64,000 nt of DNA from Clostridium_AI sp964409685 (GCA_964409685.1 CAYPEJ010000010.1:80239-144238), one strand, 5' to 3'. Positions 51,851 to 61,005 are shown, numbered from the stretch's first letter. Numbers and translations: made by a program. The notes: a model not told the origin generated them from the letters alone.

Positions 51851-52657
51851 TTAGCAGTAATATTTCTCCAGCATCCATAAAAAAATGTGATTTGGCAAAA
51901 AGCGTTGTAGAAAACAGAAAAACTTATATTTCATTCCCACTGCCTTTCTCATCGACACCTTCTTTTTCTGTGCCATCTGATAAGCTAATCTTGCCACACT
52001 TTCTGCTGATTTTCCATTTTCTTCATCATGCGCCATCTTCCCAACTGCTCTTTCACATGATACTTGATAAACGGAATTCTTCGGACACCACACTTCTCGC
52101 CTTTTTGTAAATGATGTCTTAGTATCTCCTGGTTCAATCAGACTTACGCCTATGTGAAAGGGTTTTACCTCCAATCTAAGTGCTTCTGCGTACCCCTCTA
52201 ATGCGAACTTGCTTGCTGAATAGTGTGATTGAAAAGGAATCCCCATTTTTCCTGCTACACTACTGACAATGATAATAATTCCACAGTTCTGCTTTCTCAT
52301 AATAGGAAGTACTTCTGCATTAACGCGCAGCACTCCGAAAAAATTGGTATCCATCTGTCTCTTCACAAGTTCTATCGGAATTTCTTCTGCCGCACCTGCA
52401 ATTCCAAATCCAGCACAATGTAAAACCACATCAATGACTTTAATAGAACAAATTACACGTTTTATGGACTCTTCGTCAGTCACATCCATTTTCTTAAAGA
52501 TTATGTATCCTGCACCATATTTTTTCGTCTGTTCTCTACAGTGCCTTGATGTTGCATACACACAGTACCCCTTTCTTGCAAAGAATTTTGCACTTTCCAA
52601 ACCAATTCCGCTACTTCCCCCAGTAATCAGTATTACTTTTCGCTTTACCTGCGCCAT
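51851..52657 (-). CDS. Short-chain dehydrogenase/reductase, possible 3-ketosphinganine reductase
   Basis: 268 residues; ATG 52657 lies 7 bases after GGAGG. The Rossmann motif is ITGGSSGIGLESAKFFA (TGxxxGIG), then DVVLHCAGFGIAG, the catalytic Ser in IIIVSSVAGKMG, and YSASKFALEGYAEALRLE (YxxxK). It is an NAD(P)-dependent oxidoreductase with a helical hydrophobic C-terminus (FFCFLQRFLPNHIFLWMLEKYYC) that could touch the membrane, as in 3-ketodihydrosphingosine reductases. It follows the serine-palmitoyltransferase-like gene by 37 bases, which supports that role; the substrate is inferred, not shown. Confidence -1.
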   Translation of the reverse strand: MAQVKRKVILITGGSSGIGLESAKFFARKGYCVYATSRHCREQTKKYGAGYIIFKKMDVTDEESIKRVICSIKVIDVVLHCAGFGIAGAAEEIPIELVKRQMDTNFFGVLRVNAEVLPIMRKQNCGIIIIVSSVAGKMGIPFQSHYSASKFALEGYAEALRLEVKPFHIGVSLIEPGDTKTSFTKRREVWCPKNSVYQVSCERAVGKMAHDEENGKSAESVARLAYQMAQKKKVSMRKAVGMKYKFFCFLQRFLPNHIFLWMLEKYYC

Positions 52658-52694
52658 GCTTTTTCCTCCCATTCGATTCTCTTACCCTTTTTTA

Positions 52695-53873
52695 TTATCC
52701 TTTTATGCTTTTATATAAACAATCTGCAATAATATTTACCGCTTCCTCGATCAATGCCTCTGTATGAGTTGCCATAAATGAAGTACGAATCAGACATTCC
52801 CCTTCTGGCGTTGCTGGCGGAATTACTGTATTTACATATACGCCTGCATCGTATATATCTTTTGTTTTTGTAAAAGTATTCAGTTCCGTATAGGTATATA
52901 TTGGTATAATGGGTACAGAAGTATCAATTATCTTTAAGTCTCTTTTTTTCATGCATCCATTTGCAAAATCCACTATTTCAGCTAATTGAGTAACTAGCTC
53001 TGGATGTGCCTTCAGATACCTTAATGCTGCCAATGCAATTGCACAGCTTGCTGGCTGCATGGATGCAGAAAATATAAAAGGACGCGAAACATGTCTTATA
53101 TAATCTGCCACGATATGATTGGTTGCCACATATCCACCTAAACTAGCTAAAGATTTGCTAAACGTCCCCATATAAATATCCACTTCGTCTTCCAAACCGA
53201 AATAACTTGCTGTTCCTCTTCCGCCTTCACCAAGTACCCCCAGACCATGGGCATCATCTACCATGACACAGGCATCATACTTTTTCGCGAGTGCAACAAT
53301 TTCTGGTAACTTTGCAATGTCACCACTCATGGAAAATACTCCATCCGTTACAATAAGTTTTGCATGGTCTCCAGCAAAAATCAACTTCTTTTCTAAGTCC
53401 TCCATATCTCCATGCGTATAACGTAACATTTTCCCATAACTTAAATGACATCCATCATAAATGCTTGCATGATTTTCCTTGTCACAAATCACATATTCAT
53501 TTGGACCAACCAGACAGCCGATAATCCCTAAGTTCGTCTGAAATCCCGTCGAAAACGTCACTACTTCTTCTTTGCGAAGAAAATTCGCTAGTTCCTGTTC
53601 CAGTTCTAAATGCAGATCCAATGTTCCATTTAAAAATCGCGAACCACTGGAAGCAGTACCGTATTTTTCTAGTGCCTTAACTCCTGCCTCTATTATTTCT
53701 GGATTAGAAGTCAACCCTAAGTAATTGTTCGATCCTAGCATGATGCGACGTTTGCCCTCCATAATTACTTCAGCACCAGGCTTTGATTCCAGTACATGAA
53801 AGAATGGATAAATTCCCATCTTTCGAATGTCGTTTGCTCTTGTGTACCTTTCACATTTGTCAAAAATGCTCAT
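52695..53873 (-). CDS. Serine palmitoyltransferase-like alpha-oxoamine synthase
   Basis: 392 residues, ATG 53873 after GGAGG. PLP-dependent fold-type I enzyme that condenses an amino acid with an acyl thioester. Seen: YPFFHVLESKPGAEV, MLGSNNYLGLT, GSRFLNGTLDLHLELE, CDKENHASIYDG (His stacking PLP), VDDAHGLGVLG (Asp-x-x-His), and GTFSKSLASLGGY with the PLP lysine near 240, RPFIFSASMQPA. The SGSRFLNGT, KENHAS and FSASMQPA stretches are closer to bacterial serine palmitoyltransferases than to glycine C-acetyltransferase or 7-keto-8-aminopelargonate synthase as I recall them. With the SDR downstream it would make sphinganine-type long-chain bases. 7-keto-8-aminopelargonate synthase is the main alternative. 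Confidence -1.
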   Translation of the reverse strand: MSIFDKCERYTRANDIRKMGIYPFFHVLESKPGAEVIMEGKRRIMLGSNNYLGLTSNPEIIEAGVKALEKYGTASSGSRFLNGTLDLHLELEQELANFLRKEEVVTFSTGFQTNLGIIGCLVGPNEYVICDKENHASIYDGCHLSYGKMLRYTHGDMEDLEKKLIFAGDHAKLIVTDGVFSMSGDIAKLPEIVALAKKYDACVMVDDAHGLGVLGEGGRGTASYFGLEDEVDIYMGTFSKSLASLGGYVATNHIVADYIRHVSRPFIFSASMQPASCAIALAALRYLKAHPELVTQLAEIVDFANGCMKKRDLKIIDTSVPIIPIYTYTELNTFTKTKDIYDAGVYVNTVIPPATPEGECLIRTSFMATHTEALIEEAVNIIADCLYKSIKG

Positions 53874-54062
53874 AAAAATACCTCCAATACTTTCTCATTA
53901 GCTCTCGGAATCTTTAATCCTTAATTTATAAGGTTTTCAGATTCTTTTTGTTAAAATTCCTCACTTTTTTTGCTAAAACACTTGACAATCTTCTCGAAAA
54001 TGTAGCGCTTCGCACCCTTGATCAATTATAGCGTTTAATACTACTGTTTAAAAAACTGAAAG

Positions 54063-54854
54063 TTATTTTTCTGCACAACTTAAAAATCTTTTTTCACATA
54101 AAACAAACAACAAAATATTTGTAGCATAAAATACCGTTACAATCCAATAAAAGACACTATTTCCGTTATGCCAATGTGGGTCAAAGCGATACAAGTTAAG
54201 CATCATATTACCTGTAAAATGCCAAATACATGCTGGAACAATATTATTTTTAGACAGCTTGGTTATTGTAAAGTATCCATAGCTTTCAAACACGCACCCT
54301 AACGTAAATGCTACAATCGGTACATTCATAGAACCTAATAATATAAAATGGTAATGCCACAGAGCCCAAATAATACCCGTAAAAATCGGTACATATTTAT
54401 GTGAAAGAATTACCTCAAGTTTATCTTGCAAATATCCCCTCCACCCTAATTCTTCTGCAATCAGTGCCCATAATATAATCACCATTCTGCGAACTGTAAG
54501 TAAAGCAGGATAAACATATATATCCCCCATAATAATTGTAATCGTTTTGGCACATGATAAAATAACAAAAGGAATTAAAAAAGCCAATAAACATTTTTGT
54601 AGACTTAAATTGGATATATACTTGTCATGCATGTATTTGATGAGTCCAGTTTTTTTATTATGTTTAAACACTACAATAATTACTGCTAGCGCAGGAGATG
54701 CTCCTTCTATACCATACAGTATAAAGTTTAACACATGATTCCCGTTTATTTTACATAGTAATACACACAATGCCGGAATTCCAAATGCCCATAAAACATA
54801 TTCTAAAATTGGAATAACGTTATTTCTTGCACATATTTTACTGGTGTTTTTCAT
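54063..54854 (-). CDS. CPBP-family intramembrane metalloprotease
   Basis: 263 residues with about seven or eight hydrophobic segments. CPBP motifs: AEELGWRGYL (EExxxR), WALWHYHF (W..H), and CIWHFTGNMMLNLYRF (H...N). Start ATG 54854 has no strong ribosome site. Known members (Abi/CAAX-type) cleave membrane peptides, and some give immunity against bacteriocins. It lies on the same strand as the SPT-like and glycosyltransferase genes with 190- and 84-base gaps. Confidence -1.
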   Translation of the reverse strand: MKNTSKICARNNVIPILEYVLWAFGIPALCVLLCKINGNHVLNFILYGIEGASPALAVIIVVFKHNKKTGLIKYMHDKYISNLSLQKCLLAFLIPFVILSCAKTITIIMGDIYVYPALLTVRRMVIILWALIAEELGWRGYLQDKLEVILSHKYVPIFTGIIWALWHYHFILLGSMNVPIVAFTLGCVFESYGYFTITKLSKNNIVPACIWHFTGNMMLNLYRFDPHWHNGNSVFYWIVTVFYATNILLFVLCEKRFLSCAEK

Positions 54855-54938
54855 TTTCCAATATACTTCCTCTCACCTTGCAAAATCAACCGAACTAATA
54901 AATTTTGAAGTTTTGATAAACCCTTCAAACCAGAATTG

Positions 54939-55448
54939 CTACCGCTGTATTACATACCGATAATGTGGCATATCTACACCTCTGTAATGCTTTATCCATG
55001 AATCTCTTGCTGTCATACCATTTCTGATAGCTACATTTTGAGAAGCAATATTTGTATCCCTTATGATGGAACAAACCTCCTCTGCTTCCAACGCTTCAAA
55101 CGCATACTGTTTACATGCCTTTGCAGCTTCTGTTGCATAGCCTTTATGCCAATAATCTCTATTGAAAAGATAACCTATTTCCAGTACTTCTGTATCTTTC
55201 CACGGCTGCATTGTAAGTCCACACTGACCTATCATTTCATCAGTTTCTTTCAAAATGACTGCCCATAAGCCAAAGTTCCATTTTTGATAACGGACAATTT
55301 GTCTGTCAAGCCATTCGTGAACTTCATCATCACTAAATGCTCCCTCATATGCATACATTGTATCTTCATCCTGTAAGATTTTACATAAAGAATCAAAATC
55401 CGACTGATTCATCTCTCGCAGAAATAATCTCTCCGTTTCAAGTATCAT
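54939..55448 (-). CDS. GNAT-family N-acetyltransferase (RimJ/RimL type)
   Basis: 169 residues; ATG 55448 (MILETERLFLREMNQ), 5 bases after GAAGG, is preferred over an in-frame ATG at 55478 without a ribosome site. Pattern: LETERLFLREM at the start, WAVILKETDEMIGQCGLTM, EIGYLFNRDYWHKGYATEAAKACKQYAFE (acetyl-CoA loop) and NIASQNVAIRNGM at the end. It transfers an acetyl group to an unknown amine; members near toxin or antibiotic genes often serve resistance. Confidence -1.
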   Translation of the reverse strand: MILETERLFLREMNQSDFDSLCKILQDEDTMYAYEGAFSDDEVHEWLDRQIVRYQKWNFGLWAVILKETDEMIGQCGLTMQPWKDTEVLEIGYLFNRDYWHKGYATEAAKACKQYAFEALEAEEVCSIIRDTNIASQNVAIRNGMTARDSWIKHYRGVDMPHYRYVIQR

Positions 55449-55522
55449 ACTTGCCTTCTGCCCCCCCAATTTTCTCATATAAACATTGTTTTCTTAGAAT
55501 ACTACTTTCCAATTCTACCACA

Positions 55523-56707
55523 TTATTTTTTCTGTTTCATAACAAATTCTATCTTATCTACCGCTTCCTTCACTCCTCCACTCCGCTTAAAGCTTTCAGA
55601 AATCTTCTTTGCATTTTCCTTATATTGTGGATTCTGTAATACAAGTTCTATCGCATTCCTGATGTTCTTCGCTGTATGTTTCTTTAACAATACACCTGCC
55701 CCTAATTTTGCAATCCTGTCTGCAACCGTTCCTTGATCTGCCCCCTGTGGAAACATTACCATCGGCACTTCATAAAATAAGCCTTCACTTGCACTGTTCA
55801 TACCACAATGAGATAAAAATACATCTGTTCTCTGAAGTACCTCAATCTGATCGACTCTCTGCCTCACCTGAATATTATCTGGCAGTTCTCCTAACTCTTC
55901 TAGCTGAATTGCAAAACCTACTGACATTATTACCTCATAGTTGCTGTCTTTCAATGCCTCAATGCAATTTTTAAAAAAATCTATTTTATTATTAAAAATA
56001 GTTCCAAGTGATATGTAGATTGTCTTTTTATCTGATTTTTCTAAAATTCTGTCTGGTTTCTTAATAATTGGACCAACGAATGAATAAGTTTCAGGACATA
56101 ATTCAGAGAATGGCTGAAATTCTTTTGAAGTATACACAATTACATGATCCTTCTCCGTTCCTCCTAATAAATCCGAATACCTTTCAATTGGATACCCCTT
56201 AGCCTTTAATCTCTTGATTTCTTTTTCTGCTTGTCGGTTGCCTTTCCAATCAATAAATACTTCTTTCACATTCTTATTTTTTACCAACTTAACTTCTTTA
56301 TTTATTGCAAATGTTGTATTAGATATTACAAATGGTATTTTTTTTCGGATTGCTAATGCTTTTCCCCAATATGCCATAGAATCCGTAACAATACAATCTG
56401 GTTTCAACTTGTCAATATCCCCATATATCATATCTTCCAAATCAAATACTGCATCTACCATTCTTTTTGCTAAATATGCTAATCCTTTCTTCTTAGTTCT
56501 TTCTTCAAATTCTGGTCCCATATTATCTATTATGGAAAACCGATCGCAAGAAATAAATTCTGCTCCTGCTCCCTCAATCTTTTCCCGAAATTGATGAAAG
56601 GAATAATACCACACTTCATTTCCCCTGTTCACTAATTCCCGAACAATTTCCAATGTCGGATTAAAGTGCCCATGTGCGGGTAAACCAAAAAAAACTATCT
56701 TACTCAT
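55523..56707 (-). CDS. MGT-type glycosyltransferase (GT1 family)
   Basis: 394 residues; ATG 56707 (MSKIVFFGLPAHGHFNPTLE) about 8 bases after AAAGGAG; an in-frame ATG at 56749 lacks one. GT-B fold: N-terminal acceptor domain with GLPAHGHFNPTLEIVREL, C-terminal nucleotide-sugar domain with IYISLGTIF, the signature DVFLSHCGMNSASEGLFYEVPMVMFPQGADQ, and a helix at the end. The family glucosylates macrolides, flavonoids and lipids. It is the first gene of the minus-strand group leading to the SPT-like enzyme; glycosylation of a lipid product is possible but not shown. Confidence -1.
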   Translation of the reverse strand: MSKIVFFGLPAHGHFNPTLEIVRELVNRGNEVWYYSFHQFREKIEGAGAEFISCDRFSIIDNMGPEFEERTKKKGLAYLAKRMVDAVFDLEDMIYGDIDKLKPDCIVTDSMAYWGKALAIRKKIPFVISNTTFAINKEVKLVKNKNVKEVFIDWKGNRQAEKEIKRLKAKGYPIERYSDLLGGTEKDHVIVYTSKEFQPFSELCPETYSFVGPIIKKPDRILEKSDKKTIYISLGTIFNNKIDFFKNCIEALKDSNYEVIMSVGFAIQLEELGELPDNIQVRQRVDQIEVLQRTDVFLSHCGMNSASEGLFYEVPMVMFPQGADQGTVADRIAKLGAGVLLKKHTAKNIRNAIELVLQNPQYKENAKKISESFKRSGGVKEAVDKIEFVMKQKK

Positions 56708-57103
56708 ATTTATCGCTCCTTTTGTATTTTGGTAATGCAAAGTATCCACTACTTTTCTTTATTAATTATTTACTCAACATAAAATTATAAATTTAACCAT
56801 TGTATTTTCCAATTTTCCCTTCTAAATGTCCTTAATACACAATATTATATCACATAAACATTTAGACACAATATAAATACATTCATATTAAAATATTTTT
56901 GTTTTTAAACTCAAACTTGGCACTTAACGATTGTGCTAAAAAAAGAAATATATTATAATAACTATAAGTTTTTGTATTTATAACATTTCTTGCATATTCA
57001 AAACAGCTGAGCATAAATACAGTATATTTCTAAACTTATACTTCACAGCATATCTACATTGTAACTCGTCCACCATTACAAAATAGAATTAGGAGTGATC
57101 TAT
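56708..57103. other. Intergenic region between divergent genes
   Basis: About 400 very AT-rich bases. It holds the promoter 56931-56959 (TTGTGC, 17 bases, TATAAT) for the plus-strand gene. Nothing else is recognised. Confidence -1.
56931..56959 (+). promoter_or_regulatory. Candidate promoter for the phospholipase-C-like gene
   Basis: TTGTGC (56931-56936), 17-base spacer, TATAAT (56954-56959), leaving a leader of about 140 bases before the ATG at 57104. The -35 box is poor. Confidence -1.
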
Positions 57104-59218
57104 ATGAACACAAAGGTACATCCACTTATTGTAAAAGCTGCAATGCCTCTTTTTCCTTCTGAAATTAGCGAAAAACTAAACACCAAAATTGAATCAGGCG
57201 AACATAAAGATTATACATATCTCGATTTGATTATGCTTGGTTCAAAACTGGAAGATGACGCCAATACTCCATGTGATATCCAAGACCCAGAGGTAACACA
57301 CTGGCTGTTAAAGAAAACATTAGTGGCTGAAACAGGACCTTACCAACACTGGGTAGAACATTTCTGGAATACCAAAACAGAAATAAAAGAAGGAGAAAAG
57401 AATGGACTTATATTAGATTCTGATTATATTTGCAGTGTTTTTGAGGAAGCATTAGGATTTGACTATTTAAAACCTCTTTTTGGAGATTTGGCTTCTAATA
57501 TTTTTGAAGAAATTGCCTCATTAATCACAAAAGCCATTGACGGAACAACAGTTCTAGGTTCTTTTCGTTCTGCACCAGAAAGGGCAGAAGAATACTGGAA
57601 TAAGCTGTTAGAGCAATACCAGAATGGTGAATATGAGAAAGCCTACATTAATTTAGGTCGAGTCTGTCATCTTTTAGCTGATATGGCAACCCCTGCACAC
57701 GTACATGGTGATGCTCATGCAGGAGTCTCTTGGGTAAGGAAAGTATTAGACTTCATTGATTTTCCATCCGAATTATCAAAAATAATAGGTGACAACACAA
57801 AAGTGGATGACGATGATTATGAAGATTATACTGGATCTGTAATTGATGATGTCGATGATGATGATCCAACCCAAATGCAGATTGACATGGATTACTGCAA
57901 AGCAATACCGGATGCATGGAATGTTGATAGCAAATGCAGAGCCATCTACCGAACTGACTGGGAACTTTTTGACTATTTTAAAGACATGGCTTCTTACACT
58001 GCCCAATATGATAGTGATGATGTAGATGGAACTCAAAAATCACAGCCATATCATTGGAAACATCTTAGAATTTATGATCCTGACACATGGGCAGTTGAGA
58101 GAGATCTACAGGATGATTTAACAGACTATGCCTGCAATGCAATGGCATGTGATCTTATACCGTCTGCAATTATGCATACAGCAGGGTTAATTGACTACTT
58201 CTTTTACACAGTCGGCGAAGATTACATTAAAGAAGCAGTTAGCCAGTCCATAAAGGTTAAAGCCGAAAAGATAAAAGTTTTTGATGATACAGATCCTTAT
58301 GGTCCAGGTGAGATCTATCTGACAGTGACTGCCTGTGGGAATAAAAAACGCTCTGGACGAATCAAGATCAATACTGGAGAAGAAAAGAGTCTTTCCAATA
58401 AATCCTTGTCTTTTAACTTCGCTTATGCGGAAAAACCTATTTATATTTCTTCCTCCGCTTATGATAATGATGATGTCTTATTTATAAAAATGAGAGAATC
58501 TTTGGGTTCCTTTGATGAAGCTATACCATATACTGACATAGAAGATGAAACTAAGAAGTTCTTCACAACAAGATCGAAAATGGGAAATGGAGATAATGGA
58601 AAATATGAACTAACCTATTCAATCACCAAAGAGAAGAAGAGCGAAACTGAAGCTAAATACAGTATGGTTGAAAACTGTGAAACTGTAGATGTGGATCAGC
58701 TTCAGAACTTACGAATAAGCAAATACAAAATAGGCGATAATTCCCGTATGTCACCTATCTTTATAAATAGTAACTCCATGAATCGCCATTTTCCAACAAA
58801 AAAACATAAAGCTTGCGGACATTGGAAAAATGCTACGGAGCGTGGTTTAAATCAGTCTTTCTATTTATATGACTATGAATTATTCAAGAAAACCCCTGAC
58901 AGTATAGACCAGAACTTAGTTACTCTGAAAAAACTGTGCAAGAACAAGGACATTGATATTAATCCTGAGCATGTAGATTCACTTTGTAAAGAATGGGAAG
59001 AATTTCCTGACAAAGGTAAAACTATTTTTTATCATGCCTTTTCCAAAAAGGGAAAAAATAGTTCCAAAGCATTAGATAAAATTGCTAATATAAATGAAAA
59101 CAACTTCTATGACTCTTTTCACACAACATGTAATTGCTGTACGGATGAAGTTCAAATAAGGATGTTGCGTGAACAAAAAATTACTTCTGCTAAACTCATT
59201 ACTCTAAGTCGAAAATAG
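57104..59218 (+). CDS. Large protein with zinc-dependent phospholipase C/P1 nuclease-like domain
   Basis: 704 residues; ATG 57104, 8 bases after AGGAG. There is no signal peptide. The first 380 residues resemble the all-helical zinc phospholipase C fold: early Asp in LDLIMLGSKLEDD, HWVEHFWN, the key GRVCHLLADMATPAHVHGDAHAG (H...D....H), YHWKHLRIYDP and SAIMHTAGLIDYFFY. An acidic insertion (DDDDYEDY, DDVDDDDP) sits near 230-255. Residues about 390-540 look like a beta domain, and the last 150 residues contain Cys/His clusters (HTTCNCCTD). Export would need a non-Sec route; an Rhs locus follows. A toxin or lipid-degrading effector role is possible but unproven. Confidence -1.
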   Translation: MNTKVHPLIVKAAMPLFPSEISEKLNTKIESGEHKDYTYLDLIMLGSKLEDDANTPCDIQDPEVTHWLLKKTLVAETGPYQHWVEHFWNTKTEIKEGEKNGLILDSDYICSVFEEALGFDYLKPLFGDLASNIFEEIASLITKAIDGTTVLGSFRSAPERAEEYWNKLLEQYQNGEYEKAYINLGRVCHLLADMATPAHVHGDAHAGVSWVRKVLDFIDFPSELSKIIGDNTKVDDDDYEDYTGSVIDDVDDDDPTQMQIDMDYCKAIPDAWNVDSKCRAIYRTDWELFDYFKDMASYTAQYDSDDVDGTQKSQPYHWKHLRIYDPDTWAVERDLQDDLTDYACNAMACDLIPSAIMHTAGLIDYFFYTVGEDYIKEAVSQSIKVKAEKIKVFDDTDPYGPGEIYLTVTACGNKKRSGRIKINTGEEKSLSNKSLSFNFAYAEKPIYISSSAYDNDDVLFIKMRESLGSFDEAIPYTDIEDETKKFFTTRSKMGNGDNGKYELTYSITKEKKSETEAKYSMVENCETVDVDQLQNLRISKYKIGDNSRMSPIFINSNSMNRHFPTKKHKACGHWKNATERGLNQSFYLYDYELFKKTPDSIDQNLVTLKKLCKNKDIDINPEHVDSLCKEWEEFPDKGKTIFYHAFSKKGKNSSKALDKIANINENNFYDSFHTTCNCCTDEVQIRMLREQKITSAKLITLSRK

Positions 59219-59235
59219 ACCTTCTGCATATAATA

Positions 59236-59290
59236 GACCTGTTATCTATCTGTTATCTTTGTTTTACATAGCGCAGATAGATAATAGGTC
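59236..59290. terminator. Long hairpin between convergent genes
   Basis: GACCTGTTATCTATCTG (59236-59252) and CAGATAGATAATAGGTC (59274-59290) pair in 16 of 17 positions, loop of 21. It separates the phospholipase-like gene from the minus-strand Rhs region. Confidence -1.
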
Positions 59291-59311
59291 ATAATAATCT
59301 TTCATTCCCTT

Positions 59312-59614
59312 TCAGACATCTTGATTAAAATACTCTAAATAGTATTCTGTTTTATATATTATAATCCATTTTTTTATGTCACGATTCAATATGTCAATAC
59401 TAAAACATTCTGCTTCTCCAAAATAATCTTCCATGAATAATTCAATATCATCAAATACCAAAAATACTGCCTTTCCACTATCAATAATAATATCTAAGTG
59501 ATGATCTTTGTTATTCGGCAAATCATCTATAGCTTTATATCTGGTATCTGGATCCTTAAATAAAGTTCTTTTCTCCCATTTCCTTTTCCGTTTTTCCATA
59601 AATATCTTTTTCAT
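59312..59614 (-). pseudogene. Deletion hybrid: Rhs core fused to toxin end fused to immunity end
   Basis: The minus strand reads KTEKEMGEKNFI from the Rhs core, jumps at about 59565 to KDPDTRYKAIDDLPNNKDHHLDI (end of the toxin tip seen at 63300-63400), then to IIDSGKAVFLVFDDIELF and so on to the end of the immunity protein at 62870-63295. Two internal deletions have joined three parts. The last 190 bases are nearly identical to 62859-63049 (offset 3558). Confidence -1.
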
Positions 59615-59662
59615 TCATGCAGTATCTAATGATTTGTTCTTTCGCCTAACTTATCAATTTTA

Positions 59663-60100
59663 TTAATAATCTTCTTCATTTAAGCTATTCAAAAAACCAT
59701 CAAAATCATTCGCCAGCCATCGAATTGCCTTCTCATTAACCTCACCTAGATCTAACCATATAATTACCACTTGTCCACTTTCTAAATTTATACAAAAGAG
59801 ATTGCCTCCTGCATCAAGAGCAAATGGTAGAAATTCTTCAGGAATAACCTTTCTATTCTTAAAATCTAAATATCCATCTTCTAAAGTATAGCCTACTTCA
59901 TCTTTGTATTTCATTGGTAAAAAAGTATGTACACTTGTTTCTATATCTGAATCATCTGAATAAAAAACTGGTTTTTCTGGAATTCCACCATTAAATTTTA
60001 AATAATGTTTCACTAACTGTTTTGGTAATTTAATATTTAATTTTATTTCTATTGCTCGTATATCATCTAATGTTAATTGCTTTGCTGTTTCTAAAAACAT
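59663..60100 (-). CDS. SUKH-family (SMI1/KNR4) immunity protein
   Basis: 145 residues. SUKH pattern: LTLDDIRAIEIKLNIKLPKQLVKHYLKFNGGIP at the start, then FLPMKY, EEFLPFALDAGGNLFCINL and VVIIWLDLGEV, ending with a helix FDGFLNSLNEED. The superfamily gives immunity to several nuclease and deaminase toxins in polymorphic systems. Start ATG 60100 follows a weak site (AAGGGAT). No toxin tip with it remains; it is an orphan immunity gene within an Rhs graveyard. Confidence -1.
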   Translation of the reverse strand: MFLETAKQLTLDDIRAIEIKLNIKLPKQLVKHYLKFNGGIPEKPVFYSDDSDIETSVHTFLPMKYKDEVGYTLEDGYLDFKNRKVIPEEFLPFALDAGGNLFCINLESGQVVIIWLDLGEVNEKAIRWLANDFDGFLNSLNEEDY

Positions 60101-60114
60101 CTCTAATCCCTTCT

Positions 60115-60245
60115 TTATTTCATTATAGAAAAACTGTATTTTGTGTCCCTGTGCATTCTGTATGCTCGTAAGCTTATCAGGCAGATATCCATTGGCACTT
60201 GGGTAAAGTAGATAATGGTATCTGCTTTCTGGATCAAATATAAAA
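60115..60245 (-). pseudogene. Rhs YD-core fragment
   Basis: The minus strand reads FDPESRYHYLLYPSANGYLPDK, LTSIQNAQGHKIQFFYNE, a typical internal piece of an Rhs/YD protein. It is open for about 43 codons without start or stop of its own and sits between two immunity genes. Confidence -1.
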
Positions 60246-60261
60246 ACACTTTATTTAATAG

Positions 60262-60618
60262 TCAGCATTTCTCTAGTGAAGAAATAAACTCCCCGCATAG
60301 ATTTTTTAACTGTTGCATTCTCTCTGCAATCATACTTAAATAAGTTTCATCAGTATAACCAGCTTCCAGCAATTCTTTCTCTGTACACGTCTTATATTGA
60401 GAGAGGATATTAATGATTGCAGGTATATCTCTCAGAAAATAACTAATAACTCTCTTAGGATAATAATCCTCATTCTCATAATCTTTCATTACTGCTCTGA
60501 CCAATTTTTTCATTTTGATAAATGATTCCTCATTCCACTCTACATTTATACGAACACAATACTCTAGTTCTTCATCTGAATTAAGATATTCATAAAATCT
60601 ATTTAAGCTATCTTTCAT
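60262..60618 (-). CDS. Putative immunity protein, helical
   Basis: 118 residues, ATG 60618 preceded by GGAATG (weak site). All-helical by appearance (FYEYLNSDEELEYCVRI, FIKMKKLVRAVMKDYENEDYY, LSMIAERMQQLKNLCGEFISSL). No signal peptide. Family not recognised; the immunity role is inferred from being between Rhs fragments. Confidence -1.
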   Translation of the reverse strand: MKDSLNRFYEYLNSDEELEYCVRINVEWNEESFIKMKKLVRAVMKDYENEDYYPKRVISYFLRDIPAIINILSQYKTCTEKELLEAGYTDETYLSMIAERMQQLKNLCGEFISSLEKC

Positions 60619-60639
60619 TTTAACTTACATTCCTTTCAC

Positions 60640-60721
60640 TCCGCTCAGATACGAAATATGTAATAAAGGCTTTGACCTATCTGAGGATCATAGTATCAGA
60701 ATTGGTTATAGAAACAATCAC
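60640..60721 (-). pseudogene. Rhs core tip fragment with nonsense codon
   Basis: The minus strand reads CFYNQF, TGA, YYDPQIGQSLYY, against LYYNRFRYYDPQIGQYTQQD in the intact copy at 63.8 kb. It is a 27-codon remnant with a stop in place of Arg and different downstream sequence. Confidence -1.
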
Positions 60722-60726
60722 TGAAG

Positions 60727-61005
60727 TTACCTAATTACTATCGCACCAACTTTATGAAGTCCTTCACAAAGGATGAATTCTGCATTACTACATAACAAAT
60801 GATGTGGTGCATGCTCAAATAAAAAGCAAACTTCACAATTATCTATCATTTCATTCTCTGTTGGACTTGTTCTATCAAATTTAATAGCCAGACTCCAAAC
60901 ACTTCCATCTTCTAATTCTATAGTTGGATAGTATTCTGTTCCTGCTGGAGGGCTTGTTCTTCCTCCTTCTGCTTCTAAAAACCAGTATATTATTGCTTTT
61001 TTCAT
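60727..61005 (-). CDS. Putative immunity protein, beta-barrel type
   Basis: 92 residues, ATG 61005 after AGGAAGG (61012-61018). Beta-rich sequence: IIYWFLEAEGGRTSPPAGTEYYPTIELEDGSVWSLAI, then NCEVCFLFEHAPHHLL and FILCEGLHKVGAIVI, a pattern like the small EF-Tu domain-III-like barrel proteins often found with polymorphic toxins. The toxin partner is lost. Role inferred from position. Confidence -1.
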   Translation of the reverse strand: MKKAIIYWFLEAEGGRTSPPAGTEYYPTIELEDGSVWSLAIKFDRTSPTENEMIDNCEVCFLFEHAPHHLLCSNAEFILCEGLHKVGAIVIR

